From a virus: 33,609 nucleotides of DNA. The stretch lies in the IMG/VR virus record IMGVR_UViG_3300009522_000002, positions 1 to 33,609 of that record. One strand, given 5' to 3'. This document shows, one piece after another, positions 5,036 to 12,259 of this stretch (positions are counted from its first letter, which is position 1; each line of letters begins with the position of its first letter). Made by a program: the position numbers and the translations under genes. A model generated the notes under the pieces. The model was not told the origin of the DNA. It made no database searches and saw only the letters and a list, made by a program, of their open reading frames with translations.

Positions 5036-5428
5036 ATGACTTCTACCCTCCCCCGCGACCTGACCGGCCACAAGTTCGGTCGGCTGACCGTGCGTAAGGC
5101 GTCCAAGAGACGCGACTCACAGGGGAACATCCTTTGGCTGTGCGACTGCTCGTGCGGAGGGATCAAGTACGCCTCCCGCGTCCACCTCCGGAGAAAGCAG
5201 GTCGTTTCCTGCGGCTGCGCGGCCCGGGAGCAGCAGGCGCTCAACTTCTCCCATCATCGCGAGACACAGGAGCAGCTCAAGGCCGTGCTGGAGGAGAACC
5301 ATGAGCTGCGCCAGGAGATACAGTCCATCCGGTCCAAAGGTGGCTTCGGTGACCAGGAACGCCAGAAGCTGCTGGATCAGATCCACGACCTCGAATCCGA
5401 ACTCGGCTGGCACCAGGTCACCCTGTGA
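5036..5428 (+). CDS. phage protein with Cys-cluster domain and coiled-coil tail
   Basis: The 130-residue product begins with LTGHKFGRLTV and WLCDCSCGG...VVSCGC (Cys36, 38, 40, 59, 61). This pattern is common in phage and AP2/HNH-associated small proteins and is probably a metal-binding DNA-interaction module. Residues 68-122 form a long coiled coil rich in Glu/Gln/Leu. A 55-bp AT-rich gap upstream (TTGGCA at 4981, T-run at 5019) may carry a promoter or weak terminator. The stop overlaps the nuclease start by four bases (GTGA), linking it to replication and recombination. Function unproved. Confidence 0.7.
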   Translation: MTSTLPRDLTGHKFGRLTVRKASKRRDSQGNILWLCDCSCGGIKYASRVHLRRKQVVSCGCAAREQQALNFSHHRETQEQLKAVLEENHELRQEIQSIRSKGGFGDQERQKLLDQIHDLESELGWHQVTL

Positions 5429-6168
5429 TCGACCTCAACTCGAAATCCGCGCCTGCCATCTCGGGCCGCATGGACTGGCACATCGACCAAGCCATCGACA
5501 GCGAGGACGCAGAGCAGCCGAAGCGTGATTACCTGGGCGCATCGGTGCTGGGAGACCCCTGCGAGCGCGCGGTCCAATACTATTCCCTGGAGACCGACCC
5601 GGACTCCATCCCCTCCGGGAGCAAGCAGGACATTTTCGCGCGCGGCCATTGGATCGAGGCGCTCATGATCCGGCGCCTGCGTGCCGCCGGGTTCATCCTG
5701 GCCGACGTCGATCCACGCACCGGGAAGCAGTTTGAGGCGTCCTGGCTGGACGGCCAGGTTCTGGGCCATCCGGACGGCTTGCTGCTCCACTGGATGGGCG
5801 ACGGAGCGAGCCCCATCGAGCTGCCGGCCTTGTGGGAGTGCAAGGGCCTCGGCTCGAAGTGGTGGAAGAAGGTCGTCAAGGACGGACTGCGCTGGACATT
5901 TCCGCGCTACTTTGGACAGATGCAGCTGCTCATGGGCGGCTGCAACATTCCCCGCGGGCTCTTCACTGCAGTCAACGCCGACACCATGGAGCGTCACCAC
6001 GCCCTCGTGGCGTTCGACCAAAGTACCTACGCCAACCTGCTGGCCCGGGCCGAGCGCATCTTTCTGGCCAACCAGGCCGGCGAGCTGCTGCCGCGTGCGT
6101 TCTCCGACGAGGCGCGCATGGAGTGCCGCATGTGCAACTTCTCCAAGACCTGTTGGAGCCCTCGGTGA
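5425..6168 (+). CDS. Cas4/RecB-like PD-(D/E)XK nuclease with probable Fe-S cluster
   Basis: The 247-residue protein starts at GTG 5425, overlapping the previous stop as GTGA. It shows the PD-(D/E)XK nuclease core: His75 (RGHWIEA), Asp117 (GHPDG), Glu138-x-Lys140 (WECKG) and QMQ at 165-167. Cys46 near the N-terminus and Cys234, Cys237 and Cys243 at the C-terminus (CRMCNFSKTC) match the split 4Fe-4S arrangement of Cas4 and AddB. Such phage enzymes resect DNA ends for recombination. The upstream coiled-coil gene and downstream primase fit a replication-recombination operon. No annealing protein (Beta/RecT/Erf) is visible nearby. Confidence 0.88.
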   Translation: MIDLNSKSAPAISGRMDWHIDQAIDSEDAEQPKRDYLGASVLGDPCERAVQYYSLETDPDSIPSGSKQDIFARGHWIEALMIRRLRAAGFILADVDPRTGKQFEASWLDGQVLGHPDGLLLHWMGDGASPIELPALWECKGLGSKWWKKVVKDGLRWTFPRYFGQMQLLMGGCNIPRGLFTAVNADTMERHHALVAFDQSTYANLLARAERIFLANQAGELLPRAFSDEARMECRMCNFSKTCWSPR

Positions 6169-6188
6169 ATGAGGAAGGGAACCCCCCA

Positions 6189-8369
6189 ATGAAGGTCATC
6201 GACCTCAACACCGCCAGGCGGCAGGACGAAGACGCGGCTCCGGTCAGGGTGACTTTTCCCCAGGCCCTGGAGGGATTTCGGGACGCCATCGCGGCCTCTG
6301 GCCTGGGGCGTCCTGAAATCATCACTGACGGGCGCATCCACCGCTTCGATCTGCCCGACGAGAAGGGCGGCAAGAAGGGTGGCTGGTACGTTTTCCATGG
6401 CGACGGCATCCCGGCGGGCGCGTTCGGGGCATGGAAGCATGAATTGTCAGAATCCTGGTGCTCCAAAGCCAATTACGAATTGAGCCACGAAGAGCTCAAG
6501 GAAGTTCAAAATTTTTACCGCCGCGCCAAAGAGGAGGCTGCCGCAGATCGCGCGCGGGAAGCGGACGCCGCAGCACTCCGAGCAAAACAAATTTTCGATG
6601 CGGCATCCGAAGCCACGGAACACCCCTACCTCGCGAGGAAAGGGGTCGTGTCCTTTGGGTGCCGCATCGATCAACGTGGTGAGCTGCTTATCCCCATGTG
6701 CAATAGCCGCGGCGAAGTGCGGGGGGTGCAGCGTATCAAACCTGACGGTGTCAAGCGGTTCCTGTCTGGACAAGCGAACTCTGGTCTTTTCCACGTCATC
6801 ACGTCCCCGTCGCCTGATGCGTCCAGGACGGTCTACGTGTGCGAGGGCTACGCGACCGGAGCAAGCATCCACATGGCAACCGGCGAGACCGTCATCGTCG
6901 CCTTCAACTCCGGAGGACTCGAGCCGGCCTCATTGGCCGCAAAGGAGGTTTTCCCGACAGCAAAATTTATCCTTGCCGCCGACAACGACCGCTGGACTGT
7001 AGTCAACGGAGTCCCGAAGAACGTGGGAGTGGAATCGGCTCACAAGGCGGCCCAGGCAATCGGTGCGACCGTGGTCTGGCCTGAGTTCCGTGATCTCTCT
7101 TCCCATCCCAAGGACTTCAACGACCTGCACGCACTGGAGGGCCTGGACGCGGTCCGGATGTACGCCAAGGGCTACACCACCAGGATATCGGACTTCGGCC
7201 TGGCCCAGCTGAACGGCCGGGAGGTGCCCGAGCGCGAATGGCTCGTGGAGCACGTCATCCCCATGGACGGTGCGTTCATCTTCGCGGCTCCGGGCGGAAC
7301 GGGCAAGGGTCTCCTTACTCTGGACCTGGCCATCAAGACCTGCCAGGCGCCGGGAGAGGGCATCGACCTGAACCCTTCGCCCGGTACGTTCGGACACAAG
7401 GTCATGCAACATGGGCCCGTCGTCATGTTCTGCGCTGAGGACGACATCGACGAGATACATCGGCGGGCCGCGAACCTCTGTGGGACGTTCCCGCAGGGGC
7501 TATACGTGCTCTGTCTGCCGGACATGGACGGCCTCAAAGCCATGGCCATGGAGACTCGCCAGGGGTGCGAGGCAACGCCATGGTGGCAGGAGATGGTGGA
7601 GCAGATCATCCGCATTCAGCCGCGCCTCGTCATCATCGACCCGCTGGCCTGCTTCGTGTGGGCCGATCTCAACGACCGTAAGGTCGGGGCGGCTGTCATG
7701 GGCATGCTCACCCACCTGGCCAAGAAGGCCCATGCTGCGGTTATCGCAGTGCACCACCTGAACAAGCTCCCGGACGGGATCAAGGACCTGGACGCCGCAA
7801 AAGTGAAGATCAGCGGCTCGGCCGGGTTCGTGGACCACGCCCGCGGCGCTTACGTCCTGTGGCCCGAGGAAGAGATCAAGGCCAAGAAGCTCTGCAAGGA
7901 CCTGGATGTCGAATACATGCGCGGCCGGGTGGTCTGTGGCGGCCTGGCCAAGCACAACTACCCCGGCGACAACGAGCTCAAGACCTTCATTCGCGACGAG
8001 CGTGGCCTGTTGGTCGTCTCCACCGACCGGGTGAAGCAGCTCGATGCCCAGAACATCCCGAAGGCGCTCAAGCTCCTGGTCAAGGTCATCGAACACGCTG
8101 CGGCCCAGGGTCATCCGTTCCAGCACATGGGCCGGTATGGGCTCTTTGAACGTCGGGAGATGCTTCCTGAATCCCTGAGGGCCGTGGGAAGAAATAAGCT
8201 GGAGTGGCTGGGGCGCGTTCTCCTCGACGAGAAGAAGATCGCCAAATACCGCGCCGGGGGGAGCAAGGCTGAACAGTGGCTCGACGTTCCCACCGGACCA
8301 TTCGCTCAAGGCATCGGGATGCTGGAGCCGGGTGACTACGATTTGTTTAAAGAAGAGGACAATTCGTAA
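6189..8369 (+). CDS. TOPRIM primase - RepA/DnaB-like helicase fusion
   Basis: The 726-residue product combines a TOPRIM primase half and an AAA/RecA-type helicase half. TOPRIM residues are Glu219 (CEGYATG) and Asp265/Asp267 (AADNDR). The helicase has Walker A APGGTGKG (367-374), Walker B VIIDP (Asp484) and VHHLNK (521-526). It should unwind DNA and lay primers at the phage fork. ATG 6189 follows GGAAGGGAA; the frame stays open upstream to 5832, but that stretch overlaps the nuclease in another frame and is not part of the protein. The stop overlaps the next ATG as TAATG. No zinc-binding CHC2 domain is evident at the N-terminus. Confidence 0.92.
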   Translation: MKVIDLNTARRQDEDAAPVRVTFPQALEGFRDAIAASGLGRPEIITDGRIHRFDLPDEKGGKKGGWYVFHGDGIPAGAFGAWKHELSESWCSKANYELSHEELKEVQNFYRRAKEEAAADRAREADAAALRAKQIFDAASEATEHPYLARKGVVSFGCRIDQRGELLIPMCNSRGEVRGVQRIKPDGVKRFLSGQANSGLFHVITSPSPDASRTVYVCEGYATGASIHMATGETVIVAFNSGGLEPASLAAKEVFPTAKFILAADNDRWTVVNGVPKNVGVESAHKAAQAIGATVVWPEFRDLSSHPKDFNDLHALEGLDAVRMYAKGYTTRISDFGLAQLNGREVPEREWLVEHVIPMDGAFIFAAPGGTGKGLLTLDLAIKTCQAPGEGIDLNPSPGTFGHKVMQHGPVVMFCAEDDIDEIHRRAANLCGTFPQGLYVLCLPDMDGLKAMAMETRQGCEATPWWQEMVEQIIRIQPRLVIIDPLACFVWADLNDRKVGAAVMGMLTHLAKKAHAAVIAVHHLNKLPDGIKDLDAAKVKISGSAGFVDHARGAYVLWPEEEIKAKKLCKDLDVEYMRGRVVCGGLAKHNYPGDNELKTFIRDERGLLVVSTDRVKQLDAQNIPKALKLLVKVIEHAAAQGHPFQHMGRYGLFERREMLPESLRAVGRNKLEWLGRVLLDEKKIAKYRAGGSKAEQWLDVPTGPFAQGIGMLEPGDYDLFKEEDNS

Positions 8370-8427
8370 TGATAACGATTGATAATTACGTCACCACCCC
8401 GGAATCATTAAACAAGTCCAGAAAGCT

Positions 8428-8533
8428 AGTATCCATGCGGGTTGCCTGTCCCCAGAGCCAAGGCACGGTTTCTTGGGGACGCCGGGGACGGAACGTAAAA
8501 TCCAGTATCCATGCGGGTTCCCTGTCACCGGAG
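8428..8533 (+). repeat. 30-bp direct repeat pair
   Basis: Copies at 8428-8457 and 8504-8533 share 27 of 30 bases, with core AGTATCCATGCGGGTT then CCTGTC. The first copy's GTCCCC (8448-8453) can also pair with GGGGAC (8475-8480) in the spacer. Two copies with a 46-bp spacer are too few for a CRISPR array. Confidence 0.85.
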
Positions 8534-8539
8534 AGGACT

Positions 8540-8577
8540 GCGCAATTATATAAGCCTCTTAGGCTTATATATTGCGC
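8540..8577. repeat. large AT-rich inverted repeat
   Basis: The left arm (8540-8557) and right arm (8561-8577) pair over 17 bp with one bulged T and a 3-base loop (CTT). The outer part is GCGCAA/TTGCGC and the inner part TATATAAGCCT/AGGCTTATATA. No T-tract follows on either strand, so it is not a standard terminator. Confidence 0.9.
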
Positions 8578-8623
8578 GCGCGCACGCGAGGGGCGGCGAC
8601 GGGAAAAAGTCGGGGAGAAAAAA

Positions 8624-9013
8624 ATGATCCAGCTCAGACTGCCCTGGCCCGTGTCGACCAACAAGGCCTGGACGCCTACCGGGCGCAAAGGCCTCAGGCT
8701 CAACCCCAAGGCCAAGATCTACCGTCTGGCGGTCAAGAGCTACGTCCTGGCGGCCAAGCTGCAGGGACTGCCGATGTGCGGACCGCTGGAAATCAAGATC
8801 ACGCTCTTGCCGCCAGATCGGCGCAACCGCGATCAGGACAACTTCGCCGGCAAGTCGCTGCTCGATGCGCTGACCAAAGCTGGCGTGTGGAACGATGACT
8901 CGCAACTCAAGCGAACCGTCATCGAGTGGGGCAATGTCATGCGTGGCGGCCAGGTGCTCCTGGAGATCAAGTCGTTCGCAGGAGACGTAGTAAAACGCAG
9001 GGACGGAGAATAA
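8624..9013 (+). CDS. rusA: RusA-family Holliday-junction resolvase
   Basis: The 129-residue protein matches RusA throughout. It has an N-terminal strand (QLRLPWPVSTNKAW), the acidic pair in RNRDQDN (about 72-78) and VWNDDSQL (about 93-100), supplying the Asp residues that bind Mg. RusA dimers resolve branched recombination or replication intermediates before packaging. ATG 8624 has GGGGAGA upstream and starts at the conserved strand. An in-frame ATG at 8369 would add 85 residues read through the repeat region, without homology to the family. Confidence 0.92.
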   Translation: MIQLRLPWPVSTNKAWTPTGRKGLRLNPKAKIYRLAVKSYVLAAKLQGLPMCGPLEIKITLLPPDRRNRDQDNFAGKSLLDALTKAGVWNDDSQLKRTVIEWGNVMRGGQVLLEIKSFAGDVVKRRDGE

Positions 9014-9023
9014 CGAAGAAATC

Positions 9024-9314
9024 ATGACGACTGCACGTTCTGACCGCATGGCTGAGGCTTTGGCCGCAGGTTATCAAAAGGGCCACCGTGGACAACGGCT
9101 CGTGGACTTTGTCGAGAGTTGGATCGTCCCGAGAAACAAACAGGAGCGCAAGGTCCTGCGCGAAGCGTGCTCCGACTTGGAGAGCGCGACCATCAGCATA
9201 GGTTGCCCATTCTGTGGCGAACACATCACAACGCACCTCATGGACGAGGACAAGCGCAAAAAGTTCCTGGAGAAGCATAAAGCGTCGTGCGGGGCGATGG
9301 CGATAGAGGAATGA
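9024..9314 (+). CDS. C2HC zinc-finger-like small protein
   Basis: The 96-residue product has CPFC (61-64) with His85 and Cys89, a C2HC metal site, behind a helical N-terminus. It follows RusA by 10 bases and overlaps the next gene by ATGA. Role unknown; a DNA-binding helper of the early operon is plausible. Confidence 0.65.
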   Translation: MTTARSDRMAEALAAGYQKGHRGQRLVDFVESWIVPRNKQERKVLREACSDLESATISIGCPFCGEHITTHLMDEDKRKKFLEKHKASCGAMAIEE

Positions 9315-9556
9315 AATCCACCTTCCTCGCCCACGCTGTGCCCTCTGAGGCCCTGCTCAAAGCCCTGGAGTGGGTTCAGACGCACGGGACAATCACGGAG
9401 CCCCTCTTGCGCCGGGCCGTGCGCGACGCGGCCATCCTGAGCTATCTCAGGGTAAACCCGGGCCGGTATGCTGAGGCGGCCGGACGCTACGGAGTGACGG
9501 AGAACACGGCCAGGGAGGTGGAGTCCCTGGCCAAGAAACTTGAGCGACCCATGTAG
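9311..9556 (+). CDS. small HTH protein at the end of the early operon
   Basis: The 81-residue product begins at ATG 9311, overlapping the previous stop as ATGA. The longer frame from GTG/ATG 9287 is less likely because it has no site of its own. The C-terminal half (RYAEAAGRYGVTENTAREVESLAKKL) reads as a helix-turn-helix. It is the last gene before the lysis block, the place where lambdoid phages keep the late-gene activator. A late regulator is therefore a reasonable guess, but no Q-protein similarity is visible. Confidence 0.6.
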   Translation: MKSTFLAHAVPSEALLKALEWVQTHGTITEPLLRRAVRDAAILSYLRVNPGRYAEAAGRYGVTENTAREVESLAKKLERPM

Positions 9557-9560
9557 ATTC

Positions 9561-9585
9561 TCCAGAAAAATGCCAGATTTCTGGA
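9561..9585. promoter_or_regulatory. inverted repeat between early and late genes
   Basis: TCCAGAAA (9561-9568) and TTTCTGGA (9578-9585) are perfect 8-bp arms with a 9-base spacer, in the 53-bp gap between the HTH gene and the lysozyme gene. No T-tract follows. It may be an operator or late-regulator site. Confidence 0.45.
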
Positions 9586-9609
9586 CAAGGCCCGGGGTAA
9601 CTGCGGGCC

Positions 9610-10080
9610 ATGCCAATCACGCCAGACACCCGCTTACGCACCGAAGCGCTGATCAAGTCCGACGAGGGCTGTAAACTCGTCGCCTACCAGGACACGCGCG
9701 GCATCTGGACCATCGGATACGGGTACAACATCGTCTCCCAATTGCACTGTACGCCCACCATGGCATCAACCATGCGCTGGACACAGGAGCAGGCAGACAA
9801 CGCTTTCGAAGTCTGCTTCAATCGCTGTCTCGCCTCACTCGACGCAAATTTTTACGGTTGGGACAACTTAGACCCCGCACGCCAGGCCGTGGCCGTGAGC
9901 GCAATGTACGTGCTTGGCGTCAAGGGCGTCTTCGCTTTCGCTCCCACCATCCGGCTCATTACCGACGGCCAGTTCGACCAAGCCGCCGCCCATCTCCGCG
10001 CCTCCGCATGGGACCAGCAGGCTCATGCCCGCGTCGAGCGACTGGCAACCATGCTCCAGACCGGAGAGTGGCCGTCATGA
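9610..10080 (+). CDS. T4-type lysozyme (endolysin, GH24)
   Basis: The 156-residue endolysin carries the T4 lysozyme catalytic set with the same spacing: Glu19 (SDEG), Asp28 (YQDTRG) and Thr34 (WTIGYG). It cleaves the glycan strands of peptidoglycan. There is no signal-arrest-release segment at the N-terminus (MPITPDTRLRTEALIK), so it should wait for a holin. The ribosome site ahead of ATG 9610 is weak. Its stop overlaps the next start as ATGA. It is the first gene of the lysis block, which precedes the terminase genes as in P22. Confidence 0.93.
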   Translation: MPITPDTRLRTEALIKSDEGCKLVAYQDTRGIWTIGYGYNIVSQLHCTPTMASTMRWTQEQADNAFEVCFNRCLASLDANFYGWDNLDPARQAVAVSAMYVLGVKGVFAFAPTIRLITDGQFDQAAAHLRASAWDQQAHARVERLATMLQTGEWPS

Positions 10081-10229
10081 GGGCGTGGCTGCAACACCAT
10101 CTCAATCCCATGCACATCGCCTGTCGCCTGCGTGACTGTGGCCTGCCGTTCGGCTGGTCACTCACCATCGGCGGCACAATCGGGGCTCTCGTGCGCCCCA
10201 TCATCTACCGGAGGCCTCATGCTCGCTAG
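10077..10229 (+). CDS. 50-residue lysis-region protein, conserved small type
   Basis: ATG 10077 overlaps the lysozyme stop. The product has LNPMHIACRLRDCGLPFGW followed by a hydrophobic stretch (LTIGGTIGALVRPIIY) and a basic tail. The LNP-H-x-x-CRLRD-x-GL pattern is familiar from small proteins in phage lysis cassettes, but its exact role is unknown to me. It overlaps the holin-like gene by 11 bases. Confidence 0.65.
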   Translation: MRAWLQHHLNPMHIACRLRDCGLPFGWSLTIGGTIGALVRPIIYRRPHAR

Positions 10230-10464
10230 CCTCATCGCCCGCTACGGCTGGAAGACCATCCTCGGCACGCTGCTCCTGGCCGCGGGGCAGGCAGCCCCGT
10301 ATCTGCCGGCCCTCTCTCCCTATGCGCCCGCACTCAACTGCGTGGGTGTGGTTCTCGGTGGCGTGGGATTGCGCACGGCCCTGGCCAATGTCGCGCCGCT
10401 AGTGGACAGCGCCATTCCCAACCCGACACAAATTAACCCTTCGGAGGATCAACCCCATGCGTAA
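10219..10464 (+). CDS. holin-like membrane protein
   Basis: The 81-residue product starts at ATG 10219 with CGGAGG just upstream. The frame is open further back, to 10132, without a site. Two hydrophobic segments (about 13-32, TILGTLLLAAGQAAPYLPAL, and 40-60, ALNCVGVVLGGVGLRTALANV) fit a two-span class II holin. It lies next to the lysozyme and before the lipoprotein, as expected of a lysis cassette. There is no sequence-family match that I can name. Confidence 0.65.
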   Translation: MLASLIARYGWKTILGTLLLAAGQAAPYLPALSPYAPALNCVGVVLGGVGLRTALANVAPLVDSAIPNPTQINPSEDQPHA

Positions 10465-10759
10465 GTTCATGCTTTTCCCGGCCCTGGCCATCGTTCTCGG
10501 CATTTGCCTCCAGATCGGAGCCTGTGCCGGGACATCCACCAAGAACACCCCCCAGCAAAACGCCCTGGCCGTGATCGGTGACGTGAAGACCGCCGCCTCC
10601 CAGGCCGCTGGCGCAAGCGCGGCCATCACCAACTTGACCGCCTCGACCCCGGTCATCAGCTCGGCCACCGCTTCCCAGATCAACGGCTACGTTGCCTGGG
10701 CGAACTTCGCGTTGCAGGCCGTTGCCATCGCCACGCAAGTGGCTGGAGCGGCCCTGTAA
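10457..10759 (+). CDS. predicted phage lipoprotein
   Basis: The 100-residue protein has a type II signal peptide: basic start (MRK), a hydrophobic core, and lipobox IGAC with Cys23 as the lipidation site. The mature part is Ala/Thr/Ser-rich and helical. An outer-membrane lipoprotein in the lysis cassette recalls Rz1 spanins, but the mature chain is longer and not proline-rich. A surface or superinfection-exclusion lipoprotein is an alternative. It overlaps the holin-like gene by 8 bases and the next ATG as TAATG. Confidence 0.75.
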   Translation: MRKFMLFPALAIVLGICLQIGACAGTSTKNTPQQNALAVIGDVKTAASQAAGASAAITNLTASTPVISSATASQINGYVAWANFALQAVAIATQVAGAAL

Positions 10760-11031
10760 TGCCCAGCCAATCCGCCAGCCTCACGGGCAACGGGCAGGCG
10801 TGCCCCTCCCTCGGGGTGGATGCGGGCAAATCGTGCGACATTTCCATCCGGGGGACGTTCAGCGCGACGGTCGCGCTTCAGCGGAGCTTCGACCTGGGCG
10901 CAACCTGGGGAACCATCGCCAGCTACACGACCCCCACCGAGACGACCTACATAGGTGCGGGTGACTGCCTACTTCAGCTCATCACGACCGCCTTCTCCAG
11001 CGGGAGCGTCACCGCCAGGATTGGGTACTGA
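10759..11031 (+). CDS. small beta-rich phage protein
   Basis: The 90-residue product starts by TAATG overlap with the lipoprotein stop. It has the pattern ISIRGTFSATVALQRSFDLGATWGTIASYTTPTETTY, typical of small beta-sandwich phage proteins found near virion genes. It may decorate the virion or belong to the lysis set. I cannot decide between these. Confidence 0.65.
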   Translation: MPSQSASLTGNGQACPSLGVDAGKSCDISIRGTFSATVALQRSFDLGATWGTIASYTTPTETTYIGAGDCLLQLITTAFSSGSVTARIGY

Positions 11032-11033
11032 CC

Positions 11034-11585
11034 GTGGACCTGACCCGCGTTCCCCTGTGCTCCTACCCGGCCATCCGGCCGTGGCTCTCCACCGGCACTG
11101 TCATTCTGTGGCAGGGCAACGACTTGCTTGGACGGGCGATCCGCATGTTCTCGCAGTTCAGCCACGCCTCTTTGATCGTGCGTGACCTGGACCCAGAGAA
11201 CTGCGACCGCGTGTTCCTGGTGGAAGCCCTGGCAACGGGTCTTGAGCTTCGGCTCCTGTCGGAACGCATCCAGGGGTACAACGGGCGCGTCTTCGCCTTC
11301 CAGGCTCAGGGCATCATTCCCGAGACGCAAGCACGCATCAAGTCATTCGCCCTTAAAGAGTGCGGCCGGGGCGTGCCCTACAATTACGAGGGCTTGTTTG
11401 CCAACATCCTCGGGTACGTGTCCGAGGGCTGCCACAAGTTTTTCTGCAGCGAGTTCGCCGCCATGGCGTTGGAACAAGCCGGGATTGCCAGGCATCCCGC
11501 CTATCGCAACGGAGAGGCGGCGAGGCCCGGAGACATCCCCGTTTGGTTCGGGGGAAGCCTTAGGGAGATCGAGGTGCCTAAATGA
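11034..11585 (+). CDS. permuted papain-like hydrolase (YiiX/DUF830 type)
   Basis: The 183-residue product starts at GTG 11034. It shows the permuted NlpC/P60 (papain-like) order: His44 in FSHASLIV first, Glu64 in LVEAL next, and catalytic Cys138 in KFFCSEF last. The early TGTVILWQGNDLLGRAIR strand is typical of the YiiX/YebB group. Such enzymes are amidases or lipid/peptide hydrolases. In this lysis cassette it may cut peptidoglycan peptides or lipoprotein links; the substrate is unknown. It overlaps the next gene as ATGA. Confidence 0.8.
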   Translation: MDLTRVPLCSYPAIRPWLSTGTVILWQGNDLLGRAIRMFSQFSHASLIVRDLDPENCDRVFLVEALATGLELRLLSERIQGYNGRVFAFQAQGIIPETQARIKSFALKECGRGVPYNYEGLFANILGYVSEGCHKFFCSEFAAMALEQAGIARHPAYRNGEAARPGDIPVWFGGSLREIEVPK

Positions 11586-11848
11586 ACACCCTGGCGCTCC
11601 TGTCCATGGCCCTCAATCCCATCCTTCTCGGGGTCTTGGGTTACATGCTCAAGCGTTGGATAGAGCGCCTGGAAGACCTCCTCACCGAGTATCGTAAGAG
11701 TCAAGCCGAATGCCAGCTGTCCCTGGCCAAGAGCTACCGGACCAAAGCCGAAGCCGAGACGGACAGCGCCCGGCAGTGGGAGAAGATTGACTCCCACGGA
11801 GAGCGCATCACCCGGGTGGAAACGCTGCTCATAGGGGACGGCAAGTAG
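11582..11848 (+). CDS. membrane-anchored coiled-coil protein of the lysis region
   Basis: The 88-residue product has an N-terminal membrane helix (LLSMALNPILLGVLGYML) and a long charged coiled coil (WIERLEDLLTEYRKSQAECQLSLAK... ITRVETLL). Membrane anchor plus periplasmic coil is the layout of an inner-membrane spanin (Rz), though the order of genes differs from the usual Rz/Rz1 pair. It overlaps the hydrolase stop and precedes the small terminase by 2 bases. Confidence 0.7.
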   Translation: MNTLALLSMALNPILLGVLGYMLKRWIERLEDLLTEYRKSQAECQLSLAKSYRTKAEAETDSARQWEKIDSHGERITRVETLLIGDGK

Positions 11849-11850
11849 CC

Positions 11851-12258
11851 ATGCCCAAGTCAACGACCCGGAAGCTCACAGCGCTGGAACAGCAGTTCGC
11901 CCGCGAATATATCGTGGATTTGAACGCGTCTGCCGCGCTTGTTCGTGCCGGGTCCAGGTCCAAACATCCCGATGCCCAGGCCTCCCAAATGATGCAGCGC
12001 CCCCATGTCCAGACGGCCATCCAGGAGGCCATGGCGAAGAGGGTCGCTCGCACCGAGATCACCCAGGACAAGGTGCTCAAGGACCTGGAAGAGACGCGCA
12101 AAGGGGCTATGGCGAAGGAAGACTTCGGCTCCGCCCTCAAGGCCATCCAGCTTCAGGGCAAGCACATCGGCATGTTCGGGGACAAGGTGGAGCACAACCA
12201 CACGGGTTCCGTCACTCTTCAGGTCATCACAGGGATCGACCGTGCGCCCGGAGAATAG
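11851..12258 (+). CDS. terminase small subunit (Terminase_2 type)
   Basis: The 135-residue protein has the small-terminase pattern: LTALEQQFAREYIVDLNASAALVRAG (N-terminal HTH), MMQRPHVQTAIQEAMAKR, and a helical oligomerisation region. It recognises the packaging site and feeds DNA to the large subunit. The large-subunit gene starts one base after its stop (or overlaps it if GTG 12242 is used). Confidence 0.9.
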   Translation: MPKSTTRKLTALEQQFAREYIVDLNASAALVRAGSRSKHPDAQASQMMQRPHVQTAIQEAMAKRVARTEITQDKVLKDLEETRKGAMAKEDFGSALKAIQLQGKHIGMFGDKVEHNHTGSVTLQVITGIDRAPGE

Positions 12259-12259
12259 C

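Larger units (their letters stand above)
8372..8623. other. candidate replication origin: iteron-like repeats, large hairpin, GC alternation
   Basis: Between the primase-helicase and RusA lie a 30-bp direct repeat pair (8428-8457, 8504-8533), a 17-bp near-perfect hairpin (8540-8577) with an AT-rich stem, and an alternating GC run (8574-8590). A frame is open through the region in phase with RusA, but the repeats are 76 bp apart and so are read in different frames; they were not selected as protein. Position next to the helicase gene and repeat architecture suggest an origin. A regulatory leader for RusA is the alternative. Confidence 0.5.

Noticed and set aside
5832-6188. Upstream extension of the primase-helicase frame by 119 codons
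   Set aside because: It overlaps the nuclease gene in another frame, has shadow-like Arg/Gly/His composition, and ATG 6189 has its own ribosome site.
8428-8533. Possible CRISPR array
   Set aside because: There are only two copies, with three mismatches, and no cas genes. The Cas4-like nuclease at 5425 belongs to the phage recombination operon.
8369-8623. N-terminal extension of RusA starting at the TAATG junction
   Set aside because: The residues do not resemble RusA, the DNA repeats are out of phase with each other, and ATG 8624 has a good ribosome site. A short leader peptide cannot be excluded.
11582-11848. Firm call of an Rz spanin
   Set aside because: The topology fits, but gene order and the lipoprotein's length differ from known Rz/Rz1 pairs, so it is kept as a descriptive entry.
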